Source: Chryseobacterium sp. Leaf394
GTDB lineage: Bacteria; Bacteroidota; Bacteroidia; Flavobacteriales; Weeksellaceae
Direction of reading: 5' to 3'
Length of the DNA: 48,741 nt
Assembly (NCBI RefSeq): GCF_001424105.1
Contig: NZ_LMQH01000011.1
Location: forward strand, 2,061,442 to 2,110,182
The notes under the pieces are model-generated. The model was not told where the DNA came from. It made no database searches and worked only from the letters and a program-made list of their open reading frames with translations. A program made the translations under genes and the position numbers. Shown here one piece after another: positions 16,758 through 26,724 of this stretch. Every line of letters begins with the position of its first letter. The first letter of the stretch is position 1.

Positions 16758-19676
16758 CTAATTTAGCCGTTCCTCCAACAGCCCTTTCCAAATTGAAAAC
16801 CCCTTATTACTGCCCGAATAATCGTGTATAACCCTTGAAAAGTTAATTGGAATGGTTTCCAAATAAGCTTGTCTTCCTTTTTCTTTTATAATATTGAGTT
16901 CTTTATCGATTTGTTTTATGGTGTCTATCAATGCGGATTTGCTTTTTTCTGAATGCCAAATATAGGTTGCTTCTTCGGTATCTAAAGTTTCTAAAACGAT
17001 GTGATAGCTTTGAGTTCCTGCTAACAAAAAGACAAATGAGAAAGGCTGTAAAACAAACCGTAATTTCATTATACTTCGTTCGTGTCTGTCAGCTAAAAAC
17101 TGAATATGTTGTGAATGTTTATATTGCTTTCCTTTTAACAAATCGTCCAGAACATTCTCAGGGTTCGTATAAAAATTTTGATTATTTGTAACTTCATTTG
17201 TTGTAAGAATATTTTGTTTTAATATAGGAATTTGACAAATGAAGTTTTTATTCAGAAATTGAAACTTTACGCTATCAATAAATTCTTTATTGATGTTTTC
17301 AATATCGGCAGAAGTCGCCATTTGTGATAAGATTACTCCATTTTCTACCTCTGCATAAATTTCAATATTAATAGATTTTGATTTTAAAATCTTAATAAAA
17401 TAAGGTTTAAGAACTTCAAATTCCGGTCTAAATTCTTCATTTTCAATTTCAAAATCAAATCTTTGGCTGCTTTCTTTATCATTGTATTCAAAACCAACAT
17501 TACCGTATCTGAAATCCAAATCTTCTATTGCAATTTTGATTTGTTTAGTAATAATTAAACTTTGTCTTTCAGTAATAAATTCGGTTGGTTCGTCAAATAA
17601 GCTTGTGTGTTTGGTTATTTGACGATAATAACTGTTCCGTTTCAAAAACATTTTGTTCAGATAATCAATTTTGATGTCCCGATAATCGTAAATAGTAGGA
17701 TTGATTTCCGAACGTTGCACTCGACCAATGTATTAAATTAATTTGCCTTTGAATGAAAACGGATATACTAAAAATAGAGAACTGATATTGGATAAATCCG
17801 AACCTTCGCCAAAATATTGTCCTGTAGTAATTAAAACTTGAAAATTGCCTTGCTGTAAGGTTTGCCATTTGGATTTCCTGTTATTTTCGGAATCATCCCC
17901 GCTTAAAGTAATAATTTCATAAGATTGCTTCAAGAAAAGATAAAGCGTATCAATATGCTCTTTCCTTTCAGTGATAATGACGATTCGTTTTCCTTTGGAA
18001 AGTTCCGTTATTATATCATTTAGAATAAGCTTGTTACGTTCTGAATCGTGAATCAAAATTTTTGAAAAAGCTTCAAAATTGTCTGTTTTTGAATTAAATG
18101 GCACATCCAAATCGGTAGTTTTGATAATGATTTGAGCGTGTTTGAAATTTTCGATTTCATTGCTTGTAACCTCTGAAATCACATCACCCAAATAAGCAGA
18201 AATAAGTTTGTCGTCATTGTATTTTCTGAATGGTGTCGCCGTCAAACCATACAAATGAAATGTTTCCAGTTTTTCAATCGTATTTCGAAAAGTTTCTGCA
18301 GGAATGTGATGACATTCATCTACTAGAATTGTTCCGAATAGATTTTGGATTTGTTCTATTTGTTTTGGTAAACTCTGAACCGTAGCAATAGTCACTTGCT
18401 TTCCAATCTTAGCTTTTCCTTGACCAATAATACCGATTTCGTGTTTAGAAATTCCGAGAAATGCCTGAACTCGTTCCTGCCATTGTTCCAACAACTGTTT
18501 GCGATGTACAATTATTAAAGCTGGTTGTTTTCTATCCGTAAGAATTTTTAAACCCATAATTGTTTTACCCGAACCGGGTGGAGCAACAATAACTCCAAAA
18601 TCCTTTTTTGAGACGGTTTCTAAAACTTTATCTTGATGATTTCTCAATGTTGCATTGAATGTGAATTCAATTTCTTCTTTCAGTCTTCTATGGTCTTGAA
18701 AATCAAAATCCAAATTTTGTTCTTTGCAAAATCGAAGCAATTTCCCGATAAAGCCTCGGGGAATGATGATTTCATTTTCTGTTTCCTCGACGAGCTTAAA
18801 ATAACGTTCCGTTCCAAAAGTGTTTTTACCTGATTTTTTCTTGATAAAGAATTCTGAATTGGCAAAATTCAACTCTTCTTTGAGAAAATTTATTAATGGA
18901 GTTGTCAAGCCATCTCTTTGAATACGGATATTTTTTTGGAGTGTTATTGATAGTTTTCCGTTATCGCTTTTAAAAATTGGTGAATTTTGTGTTGTTGAAA
19001 TTTCCTGAAATAAATTATCCAAAACATCAATGCAACCTCTTTGAATTTCATTTAGAAATTGCCATTGATTTGAATAAGGTTCAAAGGTTTCCAGATTAAT
19101 GAAACAACTACTTCCGTTTTCCATTGCAGGTTTGAAAAATGGTAATGCAATCAAATTACCCAAACCTTTCCCTGAAAGAAAATCCTGATTAGGAAATAAT
19201 CGGTCAAAACTGGAACTTTTATCAAACATTGAAAAAGCTCCCGATTCTTCTAAAATTGAAATAAAAACTTTTCTACTTCGGATTGCAGGATATGGTCTGT
19301 CAAAAAATATCCAAACGTGTCCGCCATTTCCCGAACGTGAACGTTCCAAATATGCAGGAATATTTTTTTCTTTGCAAGAGTTTAAGAAACTGATGGCTTC
19401 CTCTCTCCAATTGTGTTTATCAAAATCAGCGACCAAAAAATAAGAAGTATTGTCTTGCAACAAAGGATAAACACCAATTTGTTGAATGCCATCTAAATGT
19501 TTTTGAATTTCATTATCGGTAAGTGGTGAAAAATTTTTGTGCGGATAATTTGAAAAAGTACCGCCATTTATTTTATGTGCACGATAATGATATGGGTCGT
19601 ATTGATATGCAGGCATATAACCAGACTTTCCTGATTTTTCCCAACGAACGGCAAAAACGTCCTTTCTTCCTTGAAA
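16758..19676 (-). pseudogene. TOTE-type primase/helicase gene, interrupted by one in-frame TAA
   Basis: One reading frame runs through both halves. N-terminal: an archaeo-eukaryotic primase-like domain of the TOTE conflict type (VADFDKHNW near residue 64; ERSRSGNGGHVWIFF near 90-104, counted from the ATG at 19616). Then a superfamily 2 helicase: Walker A APPGSGKT near 345, DECHH near 430, TATPF near 458. After FSFKGKLI comes TAA (17733-17735) and, in the same frame, YIGRVQRSEINPTIYDYRD. Relatives read KLIQYIGRVQR, so a CAA (Gln) of motif VI has become TAA. The remaining ~320 codons to 16758 are intact. At the 5' end, coding similarity (FQGRKDVFAVRWEKSGKSGY) continues 20 codons upstream of the first ATG to a stop at 19677, so the N-terminus is truncated too. 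The gene is probably dead. Confidence 0.85.
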
Positions 19677-20068
19677 TTAGGAACGGACAGTGTTTATTTG
19701 CACGTTAGGATTATTATTCATAAAAGTTTAAATAATATACACTTTTAAAAGCTTCTGAAATGATTTTGACTCTCCAATTCTTTTTTTGTTGTACATTCAA
19801 CAAAATGTAATTGTTACCATTAACAAAAAACGAATCAGGTGTACCTTTACTTGTTATCTCTTTGCCAATAACGGCACCGGGCGAACCGATAAATTTTATT
19901 CCCTTCTAAATGCAACATTTTTTAGATATAGCATTTTAATTGAGAGATTATAAAATTATGAAAAGAAAGCCATACATCAAGATAATTTCCCTACGATTTT
20001 TCAACTAAACAATTTCTTCAAAAAATTGGGATAGAGTTTTTATATTCGCTGAAATCTTGTGCGCCGCC
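19677..20068. other. Non-coding gap left of repeat B
   Basis: About 390 bp with no ORF, hairpin or repeat that I can support. If repeat B is an attachment-site arm, this is the decayed right end of the older element that carries AbiE and the helicase. Confidence 0.4.
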
Positions 20069-20360
20069 CGATACAGTATCTATAGAAGTATTTATTGATG
20101 GTGGTTTATGTAGATCGAGGTGTACAAAAGTAGTACACGATTAAGATGCTGCAACATCTTTTTTTTCTACTTTTCCGCACGAATCTCGTCACGTTAAGCA
20201 AGTGTAAAACAGAGCTTTACAATTTTTAAGGATAAAATTCAAATGCACATTTGTACTACTTTTGTACAACTCCAGCCTTATAAGATTCTGTAAATTAGAC
20301 AATTAGTATTTCCCGACTGCCACAGTGATAATTGATAGATTTCGCCTGTACACCTCAAAA
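20069..20360. repeat. ~290-bp direct repeat, copy B (candidate left end of the mobile element)
   Basis: Counterpart of 14490-14780. It starts CGATACAGTA inside CCCGATACAG and ends near CCTGTACACCTCAA. It carries GTGTACAAAAGTAGTACAC (20120-20138) and TTTGTACTACTTTTGTACA (20250-20268), which are more regular than in copy A. CCCGATACA recurs at the last nine bases of the window, 175 bp beyond the integrase gene. Confidence 0.8.
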
Positions 20361-21099
20361 TTTTATCTAATTTTAAGGACGAAAATAATGTAAAATTCTA
20401 GTAAGTATAGCTCAAATTTTATAGTAAATGGTTTAATAAATGACGAACTATCAAACATGCTTGAGGTTAAATTCTATAACCAAAATTCACTCCTATAATT
20501 ATTTCTCTGCTTACTATTTTCATTTTCTAGCTCCTCGTTTTTTAATGTAATTTCCCTCTGTTTTTAAGACATTATCAAATAACACAATAGTATTATTTAA
20601 TGTAAAAATATAGTGATAAATAACATTATTATATTACAAATATGGAAAGTCTTGAAATATGGATAGTGCAAAAATAAAACAGATGATGAAATACTAAATA
20701 TAATCATATCTATGAGTATATAAAAATAATTATTTTCCGTGCGTGTAGCAACAATAAATCTTGAAAGATTTTATACTATTAAGAACCTAATTACGAAAAA
20801 CACTTTATTCGCAGTTGGAAAAACGCGGTACAATCGCAGAATAATTTTTAAACAATATATTTTAAACACTATTATAAACCAGTTCTCAGTCCTCCAACTC
20901 CACTTAAAACCATGTAAACTACTGATTTACAGGGTTTTTATTTTTAGGTGCTAGATTAAGTGCTAATCTTTTTAAAAAAAAAAATTATCTTATTAATATT
21001 GTAAATAAAGTTCAAAATAGGAAATTAAATACTACTTTCGTTTAAGGTAAATACTTACAAATTTACTTTCAAATTTTTTCACCTTTTAAATCCCTATTG
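20361..21099. other. Long AT-rich intergenic region with a weak terminator-like hairpin
   Basis: About 740 bp without a supported gene. At 20913-20931 TGTAAA pairs with TTTACA, followed by GGGTTTTTATTTTT, a weak terminator shape on the + strand. Just before it, TCCTCCAACTCCAC (from 20889) resembles the acceptor end of a tRNA, but no cloverleaf can be completed upstream. The promoter for the gene at 21100 should lie in its last 100 bp. Confidence 0.4.
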
Positions 21100-21696
21100 A
21101 TGAAAAGCTCCAACTTAAAAGCTGATGCACTAGAACAAATTCAGAATTCGCCACTACTAAAGGAATATTTTTCAATAGCGGAAAGTGATTTCGAGAAACT
21201 AAACGGCTGGACAATTATAGGAATACAATTAGTTGAAGCAAAAACATCACTTGAACTTTGTGAGAAAATAAAAGAATGGAAAAACCTTTCTCAGATAGAA
21301 GAAATTGTATTATCTAATGGAATATTCAAAAATTTCATTTTAAATTATAGTAAATGCTTTTCTAGTTCTGGTAAAAATAGAATTTCATTGGATGCAAATG
21401 ATATTTATTCTCAAAAGTTGGATTTAAAAAAAATACATACAGAAATTCTTGAAATTAGAAATAAATATGTAGCTCATAATGATGATGAAAATGGTTATGA
21501 CATCGCACTCGCATTAACTGCAGAAAATCAAAAAGAGATTAAACTTGCTCAGACGTACACTCTTTTAATTCCATATGGAAGTTTTAATCTTTTTAAAGAA
21601 ACAATTGAATATTCTGAAAAGAAAATTATACTAAAAGTTAATAAGATTGCAGATAAACTAGAAAAAAAAATTGGAAAAAAAATAATATTTAGCTAA
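21100..21696 (+). CDS. Hypothetical protein with a HEPN-like RxxxxxH motif
   Basis: About 199 residues, mostly helical. I do not recognise a named family. Residues 120-126 read R-N-K-Y-V-A-H within a helix followed by acidic residues, matching the Rx4-6H signature of HEPN ribonucleases and the related non-catalytic RN-x-x-x-AH motif of AbiV-like proteins. The ATG at 21100 is preferred over an adjacent TTG. It is the first of three same-strand genes (gap of 4 bp to the next), ending with a PD-(D/E)XK-like protein, an arrangement reminiscent of defence cargo. Whether it is a nuclease cannot be decided from the motif alone. Confidence 0.5.
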   Translation: MKSSNLKADALEQIQNSPLLKEYFSIAESDFEKLNGWTIIGIQLVEAKTSLELCEKIKEWKNLSQIEEIVLSNGIFKNFILNYSKCFSSSGKNRISLDANDIYSQKLDLKKIHTEILEIRNKYVAHNDDENGYDIALALTAENQKEIKLAQTYTLLIPYGSFNLFKETIEYSEKKIILKVNKIADKLEKKIGKKIIFS

Positions 21697-21700
21697 AAAA

Positions 21701-22033
21701 ATGGCAGGACAAAGTTTTAACTTAACAATAGATAGTAATATTCTAACATTGAACTCTCCTAAAGCATCAGTTGGGGGGCCATATAAAGTTGTATATAAAA
21801 ACATAGATGAAAGATGGGTAATTGTGGCAATGGACTGGGAGTTAGAACCTCGTTTAGCAATAAGATGGTTTTGGGGAAATGGCGGTAATCCGTTTTCAAG
21901 TGGAAACCCTACGTGGCTTGTGATACCAAGTTCGCTATCTAACTCAATATTAAATGGGTTACCGTTAGATTTTAAATTTCATTCTAGATTAGTAGATTTT
22001 TTAGCTGGAAGAATAACAGGAAGTCAAATATGA
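21701..22033 (+). CDS. Hypothetical protein, 110 aa
   Basis: A small protein, rich in Trp and Gly in the middle (DERWVIVAMDWELEPRLAIR, then WFWGNGGNP). It is beta-rich in appearance and has no signal peptide or membrane segment. No family recognised. It starts 4 bp after the HEPN-like gene and ends 71 bp before the DUF3883 gene, so co-transcription with both is likely. It could be a partner or antitoxin of either neighbour. Confidence 0.6.
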   Translation: MAGQSFNLTIDSNILTLNSPKASVGGPYKVVYKNIDERWVIVAMDWELEPRLAIRWFWGNGGNPFSSGNPTWLVIPSSLSNSILNGLPLDFKFHSRLVDFLAGRITGSQI

Positions 22034-22104
22034 AAATTGCAACTGCTTCGACTCTAAAACAGTTATGCTAACCAAGAAAGCATTGATAAATTAAAAAAAT
22101 ATAA

Positions 22105-23286
22105 ATGAACAGTAAGAAGGTTAAGGAAATTATTACATGCTACAAAAGACACTTCGGAGATATTCATAACGAAGAGATCTATAAGTGGCGTGCTGTTAAA
22201 TGCTTCCAAGAAAATTGGAATATTGACGCTTACGACTTTTTAATAATGTTCGATAAATCATTTTCCAGTACTAAAAATTTACTCGACTCTGGGAAATACT
22301 TTCCCAAACGAATGCTGCATGAATATGCTAAAAGAGAACCGGAAATTATTAGACAGTTGTTCAAAAACCTGTATAATGAAGATGAAGACCTAATATATAG
22401 AGTAAGTACTTTTAAGAGTCAAATCATTGCACTTCATAACAATCTTAAAATAAAAGTACCTAACAATTACCAAGATCATAGAGCAATTTTAGTCTACTTG
22501 TGTTTGCGTTATCCTGATATATACTACCTTTTCAAGTTTAAAATGTTTAAGGATTTTGCTCACCTTGTTGACTATCCATTTAGACCTAAGTCCAATGACA
22601 TTCAAACAGTTTTAGAATACTTATCACTTTGCGATATCATAAGAGCAGAAGTGATAAAGGATAAAGATTTACTACAATTACACAATACTAGGATTAAGGA
22701 TAGAGAATATGCAGATACTAGTTATCATATACTTACACAAGACATAATATATGCTGCTGTTAAGCACATTGACAAATTTGAAAGTAGAGAGCTACAAGAG
22801 CCAGCATCAAGTAGATTAGTAAAAGTAGATAAAACTATTATACCTAAGTCTGATAAAGCTATTTTAAAGGGCACATTTACAAATTATATTGAAAATGAAA
22901 AAGAGAAAAAAAGGATTGGAAATTTGGGAGAGCTTCTAGTCTTACAATTTGAACAAGAAAAACTCAATTCACTAAAAATAAAGAAAGAGCCAATTCACAT
23001 ATCAAAATCACAAGGTGACGGACTTGGATATGATATTCTATCGTTTGACGAGAATGGCAATGAAATTTTTATTGAAGTTAAAACAACTGTACGCGGTATC
23101 AATACACCTTTCTATATTACTAGAAACGAATTGGAGAAAAGTACACAGCAGAGTGATAATTTTTTACTTTACCGACTTTATGAATTTGACGACAAAGAAA
23201 ACAAAGCAAAATATTATGAAAAGCGAGGAAACTTGCTTGATTTATGTGTAAATCCAATTCTATATCGTATAGTCTTAGAGGAATAA
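22105..23286 (+). CDS. DUF3883-domain protein (PD-(D/E)XK nuclease-like C-terminus)
   Basis: A 393-aa protein. The first ~260 residues are helical and unrecognised. The C-terminal ~125 residues match DUF3883: RIGNLGELLVLQFE near 270, GDGLGYDILSFD with Asp310, and IFIEVKTTVRG with Glu324 and Lys326, then an aromatic Y-x-x-R stretch. D-E-x-K in this order is the catalytic signature of restriction-endonuclease-fold nucleases, and all three residues are present. DUF3883 modules are common in restriction and defence loci. It ends the three-gene cluster at the left end of the element. Confidence 0.75.
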   Translation: MNSKKVKEIITCYKRHFGDIHNEEIYKWRAVKCFQENWNIDAYDFLIMFDKSFSSTKNLLDSGKYFPKRMLHEYAKREPEIIRQLFKNLYNEDEDLIYRVSTFKSQIIALHNNLKIKVPNNYQDHRAILVYLCLRYPDIYYLFKFKMFKDFAHLVDYPFRPKSNDIQTVLEYLSLCDIIRAEVIKDKDLLQLHNTRIKDREYADTSYHILTQDIIYAAVKHIDKFESRELQEPASSRLVKVDKTIIPKSDKAILKGTFTNYIENEKEKKRIGNLGELLVLQFEQEKLNSLKIKKEPIHISKSQGDGLGYDILSFDENGNEIFIEVKTTVRGINTPFYITRNELEKSTQQSDNFLLYRLYEFDDKENKAKYYEKRGNLLDLCVNPILYRIVLEE

Positions 23287-23410
23287 ACAATTTCCAAGAA
23301 TACGAAATTTTTTGAATTCAGAGCCATCATCTTTACTCATATAATAAAATAATTCTCTATTTATCCCTTACTATGTATCAACTTACCCCCTTCTTAAATA
23401 ATCTTGTAAA

Positions 23411-23569
23411 CTAATTATCAAAGTATTTTAGAATAACACTCTCTGTAAGAAAATAGAGAAATTCCATAATTAATTCTGCCTCCTCTTTGGTGACAATCAC
23501 ACCTTCGCTTTTAAAGTGCTCGAGCACCTCCTCTATCGGTATTTTTTTTATTTCTTTTAATTGAGACAT
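23411..23569 (-). CDS. Small conserved mobile-element protein (52 aa)
   Basis: MSQLKEIKKIPIEEVLEHFK, then EGVIVTKEEAELIMEFLYFL and a short aromatic end. I know near-identical small proteins from Bacteroidota integrative elements. The function is unknown; it looks like two or three helices. The start ATG at 23569 is the only one in frame. The ~120 bp between it and the convergent DUF3883 gene hold no clear terminator. Confidence 0.7.
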   Translation of the reverse strand: MSQLKEIKKIPIEEVLEHFKSEGVIVTKEEAELIMEFLYFLTESVILKYFDN

Positions 23570-23744
23570 ATAATTGGATATTTGAGTTTTGAATTAAAAA
23601 ATGCTACGATCATCAGCATGCATTATATTTTGAATTTTTTTGTTAATAATAGACCGAGAAGTAACTTTCAATGAATTTTTGATGATTTAAAACTTTTAAA
23701 ATGTCTTACTGATGATTTCATTTTGAATAGTTTTGTTTTTTCAG

Positions 23745-25319
23745 TCAATTTTCCTGTAAATTTTGCATTAGTTTTTCGACAATCACTTTCATTTGAGCCA
23801 CCTCTTCTTTTTTCAAATGCGTGATATGATGATGAAGAACCATGTGGTACTCTAAATACGGAAAAAACTTAGTCCAGAATTCTTCAAATAGGTAATTGTA
23901 TTTTCGCAATTCAGGATTTGCAAACTCACATAGTCGCCACAAACTATAATTGGATAAATAATTCGGCATATAGTAAAGCTTTGCATATATATATGTTCTG
24001 CAAAATGAAAGAAAAAACAGTGTAAAAAAATATGGTAGACCCTGATAGTTTTCTTTCTCATCTTCAGATAGTACAAGGAATTGTTCAGAAAATTTCCTGG
24101 TCGCTTCAAAGTAATAGTCAAGATCGGCATAGGTATGATTATGTGGATATTGCCAATGAGGCTCCGGATGAAACGGATGAGATTGGTAAATTTTATTTTT
24201 GCTTTGAATACCATTTGCAAAGAAACTTTGATAAAAGTACAGATTCTTCTGAATCCAATATCGGTCGTGGCTGATCAAAACAAAATCAGACTGATTACCA
24301 GTGTGACTTTTAAGTGACTGTGTTATGGATTTCAATTTTTCATTACCAATATTAAGACCAAGCAACAGTAAGTAATAAGTTGCATTACTACCATAAACAG
24401 CTTTGTGAAAGATATAGATTTCTTCTACTTCGATGGACTTTACAATTGCTTCCACAGCCATATCTAGAACCTCATCTTTATCGTTAGCCTCTTCCGCTTC
24501 ATTAATTTCCTTTTCAGAATAACCTATTTTTATCATTTTCTTTAAATGATGCAAACGTTTTTCAATCATTCCAGAAAGACTATCCTCAGCTATACGGAAC
24601 GCTTCGAACATTTCACTTTTAAAAAACAGATCATCTTTCGACGCTTCTCTCGCTTTTCTAATTAAATGAATAAGGTAATACTCGCTTCGGCTTTGACAGA
24701 CAAAATGGCTTTGTATTTCTGGAATATGTTTTGAAAGATTCCTTATTCTTTCGTTCAGATTTTCTGAATTGCAACTATTTCCAGTGTATAATTCTTCCAA
24801 GTATCCGAGATCATATTTGAAAACATTTTCATAAGTCAACAAGGCACTTATTGATGATTCGTCCGTGACAAATCCTCTGACCTGTGCTAATAATAGATCG
24901 TGATCGTGAAACAGAGAATCTTTATAGTCCTCAAACTTATTACTGAATTTTTTCCAATTCCTTTTAATAGTCAATGGTTTTCCATAATCAATATTTTGAT
25001 AAAAAATTGCTGATGGTCTACAATACAGTTCAATGAAAGGATCTCCAAGAGAAAATCTGTGGCGGATTTGTGAAGAATAAAACACACAGACTTTGACTTT
25101 GTACTCTTTGAAAGCTTTATCTACCCACTTTTTTCGCATTAACTCATCAACATCGTTTTTGTGTTCCACAACAATTATGAGATGAGCGCAGCCTGAATCA
25201 TCAGTTTGGTTAAAGAATATCTGAATTATAAGATAATGTTGTCTAAAAAGTTGATTGATTGAACTATCTATAAATTCGTGACCAATCTGTGTAAATTGAA
25301 ATTGATTTGAAGTTTTCAT
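23745..25319 (-). CDS. Hypothetical protein of Bacteroidota mobile elements, 524 aa
   Basis: No signal peptide or membrane helix. The N-terminal ~110 residues look like an alpha/beta fold (HLIIVVEHKNDVDELMRKKW, then VKVCVFYSS) with a faint resemblance to nucleotidyltransferase-like folds. The rest is helical and rich in Tyr, Phe and His, with EPHWQYPHNHTYADLDYYFE near residue 400 recalling HEPN-type regions. I recall relatives in genomic islands of flavobacteria but know no function. Its ATG overlaps the stop of the upstream gene as TAATG, so the two are translationally coupled. Confidence 0.55.
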   Translation of the reverse strand: MKTSNQFQFTQIGHEFIDSSINQLFRQHYLIIQIFFNQTDDSGCAHLIIVVEHKNDVDELMRKKWVDKAFKEYKVKVCVFYSSQIRHRFSLGDPFIELYCRPSAIFYQNIDYGKPLTIKRNWKKFSNKFEDYKDSLFHDHDLLLAQVRGFVTDESSISALLTYENVFKYDLGYLEELYTGNSCNSENLNERIRNLSKHIPEIQSHFVCQSRSEYYLIHLIRKAREASKDDLFFKSEMFEAFRIAEDSLSGMIEKRLHHLKKMIKIGYSEKEINEAEEANDKDEVLDMAVEAIVKSIEVEEIYIFHKAVYGSNATYYLLLLGLNIGNEKLKSITQSLKSHTGNQSDFVLISHDRYWIQKNLYFYQSFFANGIQSKNKIYQSHPFHPEPHWQYPHNHTYADLDYYFEATRKFSEQFLVLSEDEKENYQGLPYFFTLFFLSFCRTYIYAKLYYMPNYLSNYSLWRLCEFANPELRKYNYLFEEFWTKFFPYLEYHMVLHHHITHLKKEEVAQMKVIVEKLMQNLQEN

Positions 25320-25963
25320 TATAATGATTTTTTGATATTGTGATTTTCATCATTAAAATAAAAATAAACAGATTCTAAGAATAATCGCATCACTGCAAAC
25401 CATGCCATCAGATCGATGTGTTCATTCAACTCTCCATCATTCTCAAGATGAAGAATGTCTTCGTTTGAAAAATTCTCGCTTGCTATTTTTTGCTGAAATG
25501 CCGTATAGTATTCAACACCTACTATAGAAATTATGCTATAAAGCAAATATTCTAAAAGATCATCTAACACAATAGAGCTTATAATATATTCAATTACTGA
25601 TACAGCAATATTGTCTTCTGGTATGTCGCTTAGTGGAATCATTCTTCCTTCATTATCAAAAAGTTCTGAGCTGAAGGCGATTAGTGCCAGTTGGCAGGAC
25701 ATTATTGCTGCTGTCTTGGTGTCAAGCCTGCTTGCATTCAGCACTTCAATGTGTCCATAGAGAAGATCTTTGAGGTCATAATTCTGTATGAAATCTTCAT
25801 AATGGTTTAAAAGTCTGTCGATCTCGGGATTTTCTAATTTTTGAATTAGTTTGAATATCCAGTCTATCAGTTCTTGTCTCTGCCGTTTCTCCAAAAGTAT
25901 TGGAAAAGTAATTTGCGTTTGATCAATATTTTTGATCAAACGGCTTTCTGTTTTCTTTTTCAT
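25319..25963 (-). CDS. Hypothetical protein, coupled to the 524-aa gene
   Basis: About 214 residues from MKKKTESRLIKNIDQTQITF. An upstream TTG/ATG extension to 25999 adds 12 residues without support. Helical and acidic, with no transmembrane segment strong enough to call, although IEYIISSIVLDDLLEYLLYS is apolar. No family recognised. The stop shares one base with the start of the 524-aa gene. Probably a partner of that protein. Confidence 0.6.
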   Translation of the reverse strand: MKKKTESRLIKNIDQTQITFPILLEKRQRQELIDWIFKLIQKLENPEIDRLLNHYEDFIQNYDLKDLLYGHIEVLNASRLDTKTAAIMSCQLALIAFSSELFDNEGRMIPLSDIPEDNIAVSVIEYIISSIVLDDLLEYLLYSIISIVGVEYYTAFQQKIASENFSNEDILHLENDGELNEHIDLMAWFAVMRLFLESVYFYFNDENHNIKKSL

Positions 25964-26051
25964 ATCATTTTTTTTATTTAGATAAAGTTGGGAAAGCACG
26001 AAAGCCTATTCAAGTTTGAAAGTGTATAAATTATTCTAAAGAGTTAATATT

Positions 26052-26585
26052 TTACTTTTTGATCTTTTCAATCCCACGTTCACGAATGATTTGTGCGGCA
26101 TCCAGCATTTTGTTTAGGTGGATAAAAAGGGTGATGATATTAGCTTCCGGTTCATCTGAATATGCTCCTAAAGAGAAGTAAACAATTTGTGTATTGAAAT
26201 ACTCAAACTCCTGCAAGGTAAATTCTTTAAAAGCGTTCTGGAAAACAAGAAATGGATCGTCATACTCGTCATTGGAAAGTGAGCCCTGTAATAATCTGGA
26301 TGTATATTCTGGAGGATCATTCAATTTCCATCTTTTTGCTTTGAATTGTAATACATAACTTGCCCTAATAAATGAGCGCATACAGAGGTAATAATGAAAG
26401 ATGAGCGAAGGATCATCCTTCATCAGTACTTCGCATTTCGTTGAATAGTTTATCACATCATTTAGTCTTTCTCTTACAGCGGACAGAAAATCCATTTGAA
26501 AAAATGCATCTATCAGTGTCAGACAAGAATGCTTTTGATGGCTGTCCCAGAACTCAGCTTCAAAATCTATTTTTTTCTTTTTCAT
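26052..26585 (-). CDS. Hypothetical protein, 177 aa
   Basis: Helical and aromatic-rich, without a signal peptide. It begins MKKKKIDFEAEFWDSHQKHS and contains LCMRSFIRASYVLQFKAKRW. Not recognised beyond being typical of this type of element. It is the first gene of a three-gene minus-strand group (gap of 88 bp to the next) and is divergent from the XRE regulator, whose operator-like repeat sits between them. Confidence 0.6.
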   Translation of the reverse strand: MKKKKIDFEAEFWDSHQKHSCLTLIDAFFQMDFLSAVRERLNDVINYSTKCEVLMKDDPSLIFHYYLCMRSFIRASYVLQFKAKRWKLNDPPEYTSRLLQGSLSNDEYDDPFLVFQNAFKEFTLQEFEYFNTQIVYFSLGAYSDEPEANIITLFIHLNKMLDAAQIIRERGIEKIKK

Positions 26586-26664
26586 AATATTTAAAGTTTT
26601 ATCTTGATACGAATTACCGTTATCCCAAGTGGATAATCAATACAGAAATTGAATATTACATCTA

Positions 26665-26710
26665 CTGAAATGGATATTTTACAGGATAATTTTTTAACTT
26701 TACATTTCAG
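26665..26710. promoter_or_regulatory. Divergent intergenic region with CTGAAATG/CATTTCAG inverted repeat
   Basis: CTGAAATG (26665-26672) and CATTTCAG (26703-26710) are perfect inverted repeats 30 bp apart, between the divergent 177-aa and XRE genes. A near-consensus -7 box (TACATTTC) overlaps the right arm. A possible operator for the XRE protein. Confidence 0.4.
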
Positions 26711-26724
26711 ACGATTTAATAGAA

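Noticed and set aside
16758..17720. Separate 320-aa gene starting with GTG
   Set aside because: It is in the same frame as the helicase, begins inside motif VI and has no own promoter; it is the C-terminal part of the broken gene.
14490..20360. The ~290-bp repeats as MITEs with GAGGTGTACA inverted ends
   Set aside because: Similarity extends about 50 bp outside the inverted ends, and the GTAC motifs are shared with the integrase promoter, so attachment arms fit better. Not fully excluded.
23745..25319. Transposase or integrase call for the 524-aa protein
   Set aside because: No DDE, HUH or R-H-R-Y motif is visible; left as hypothetical.
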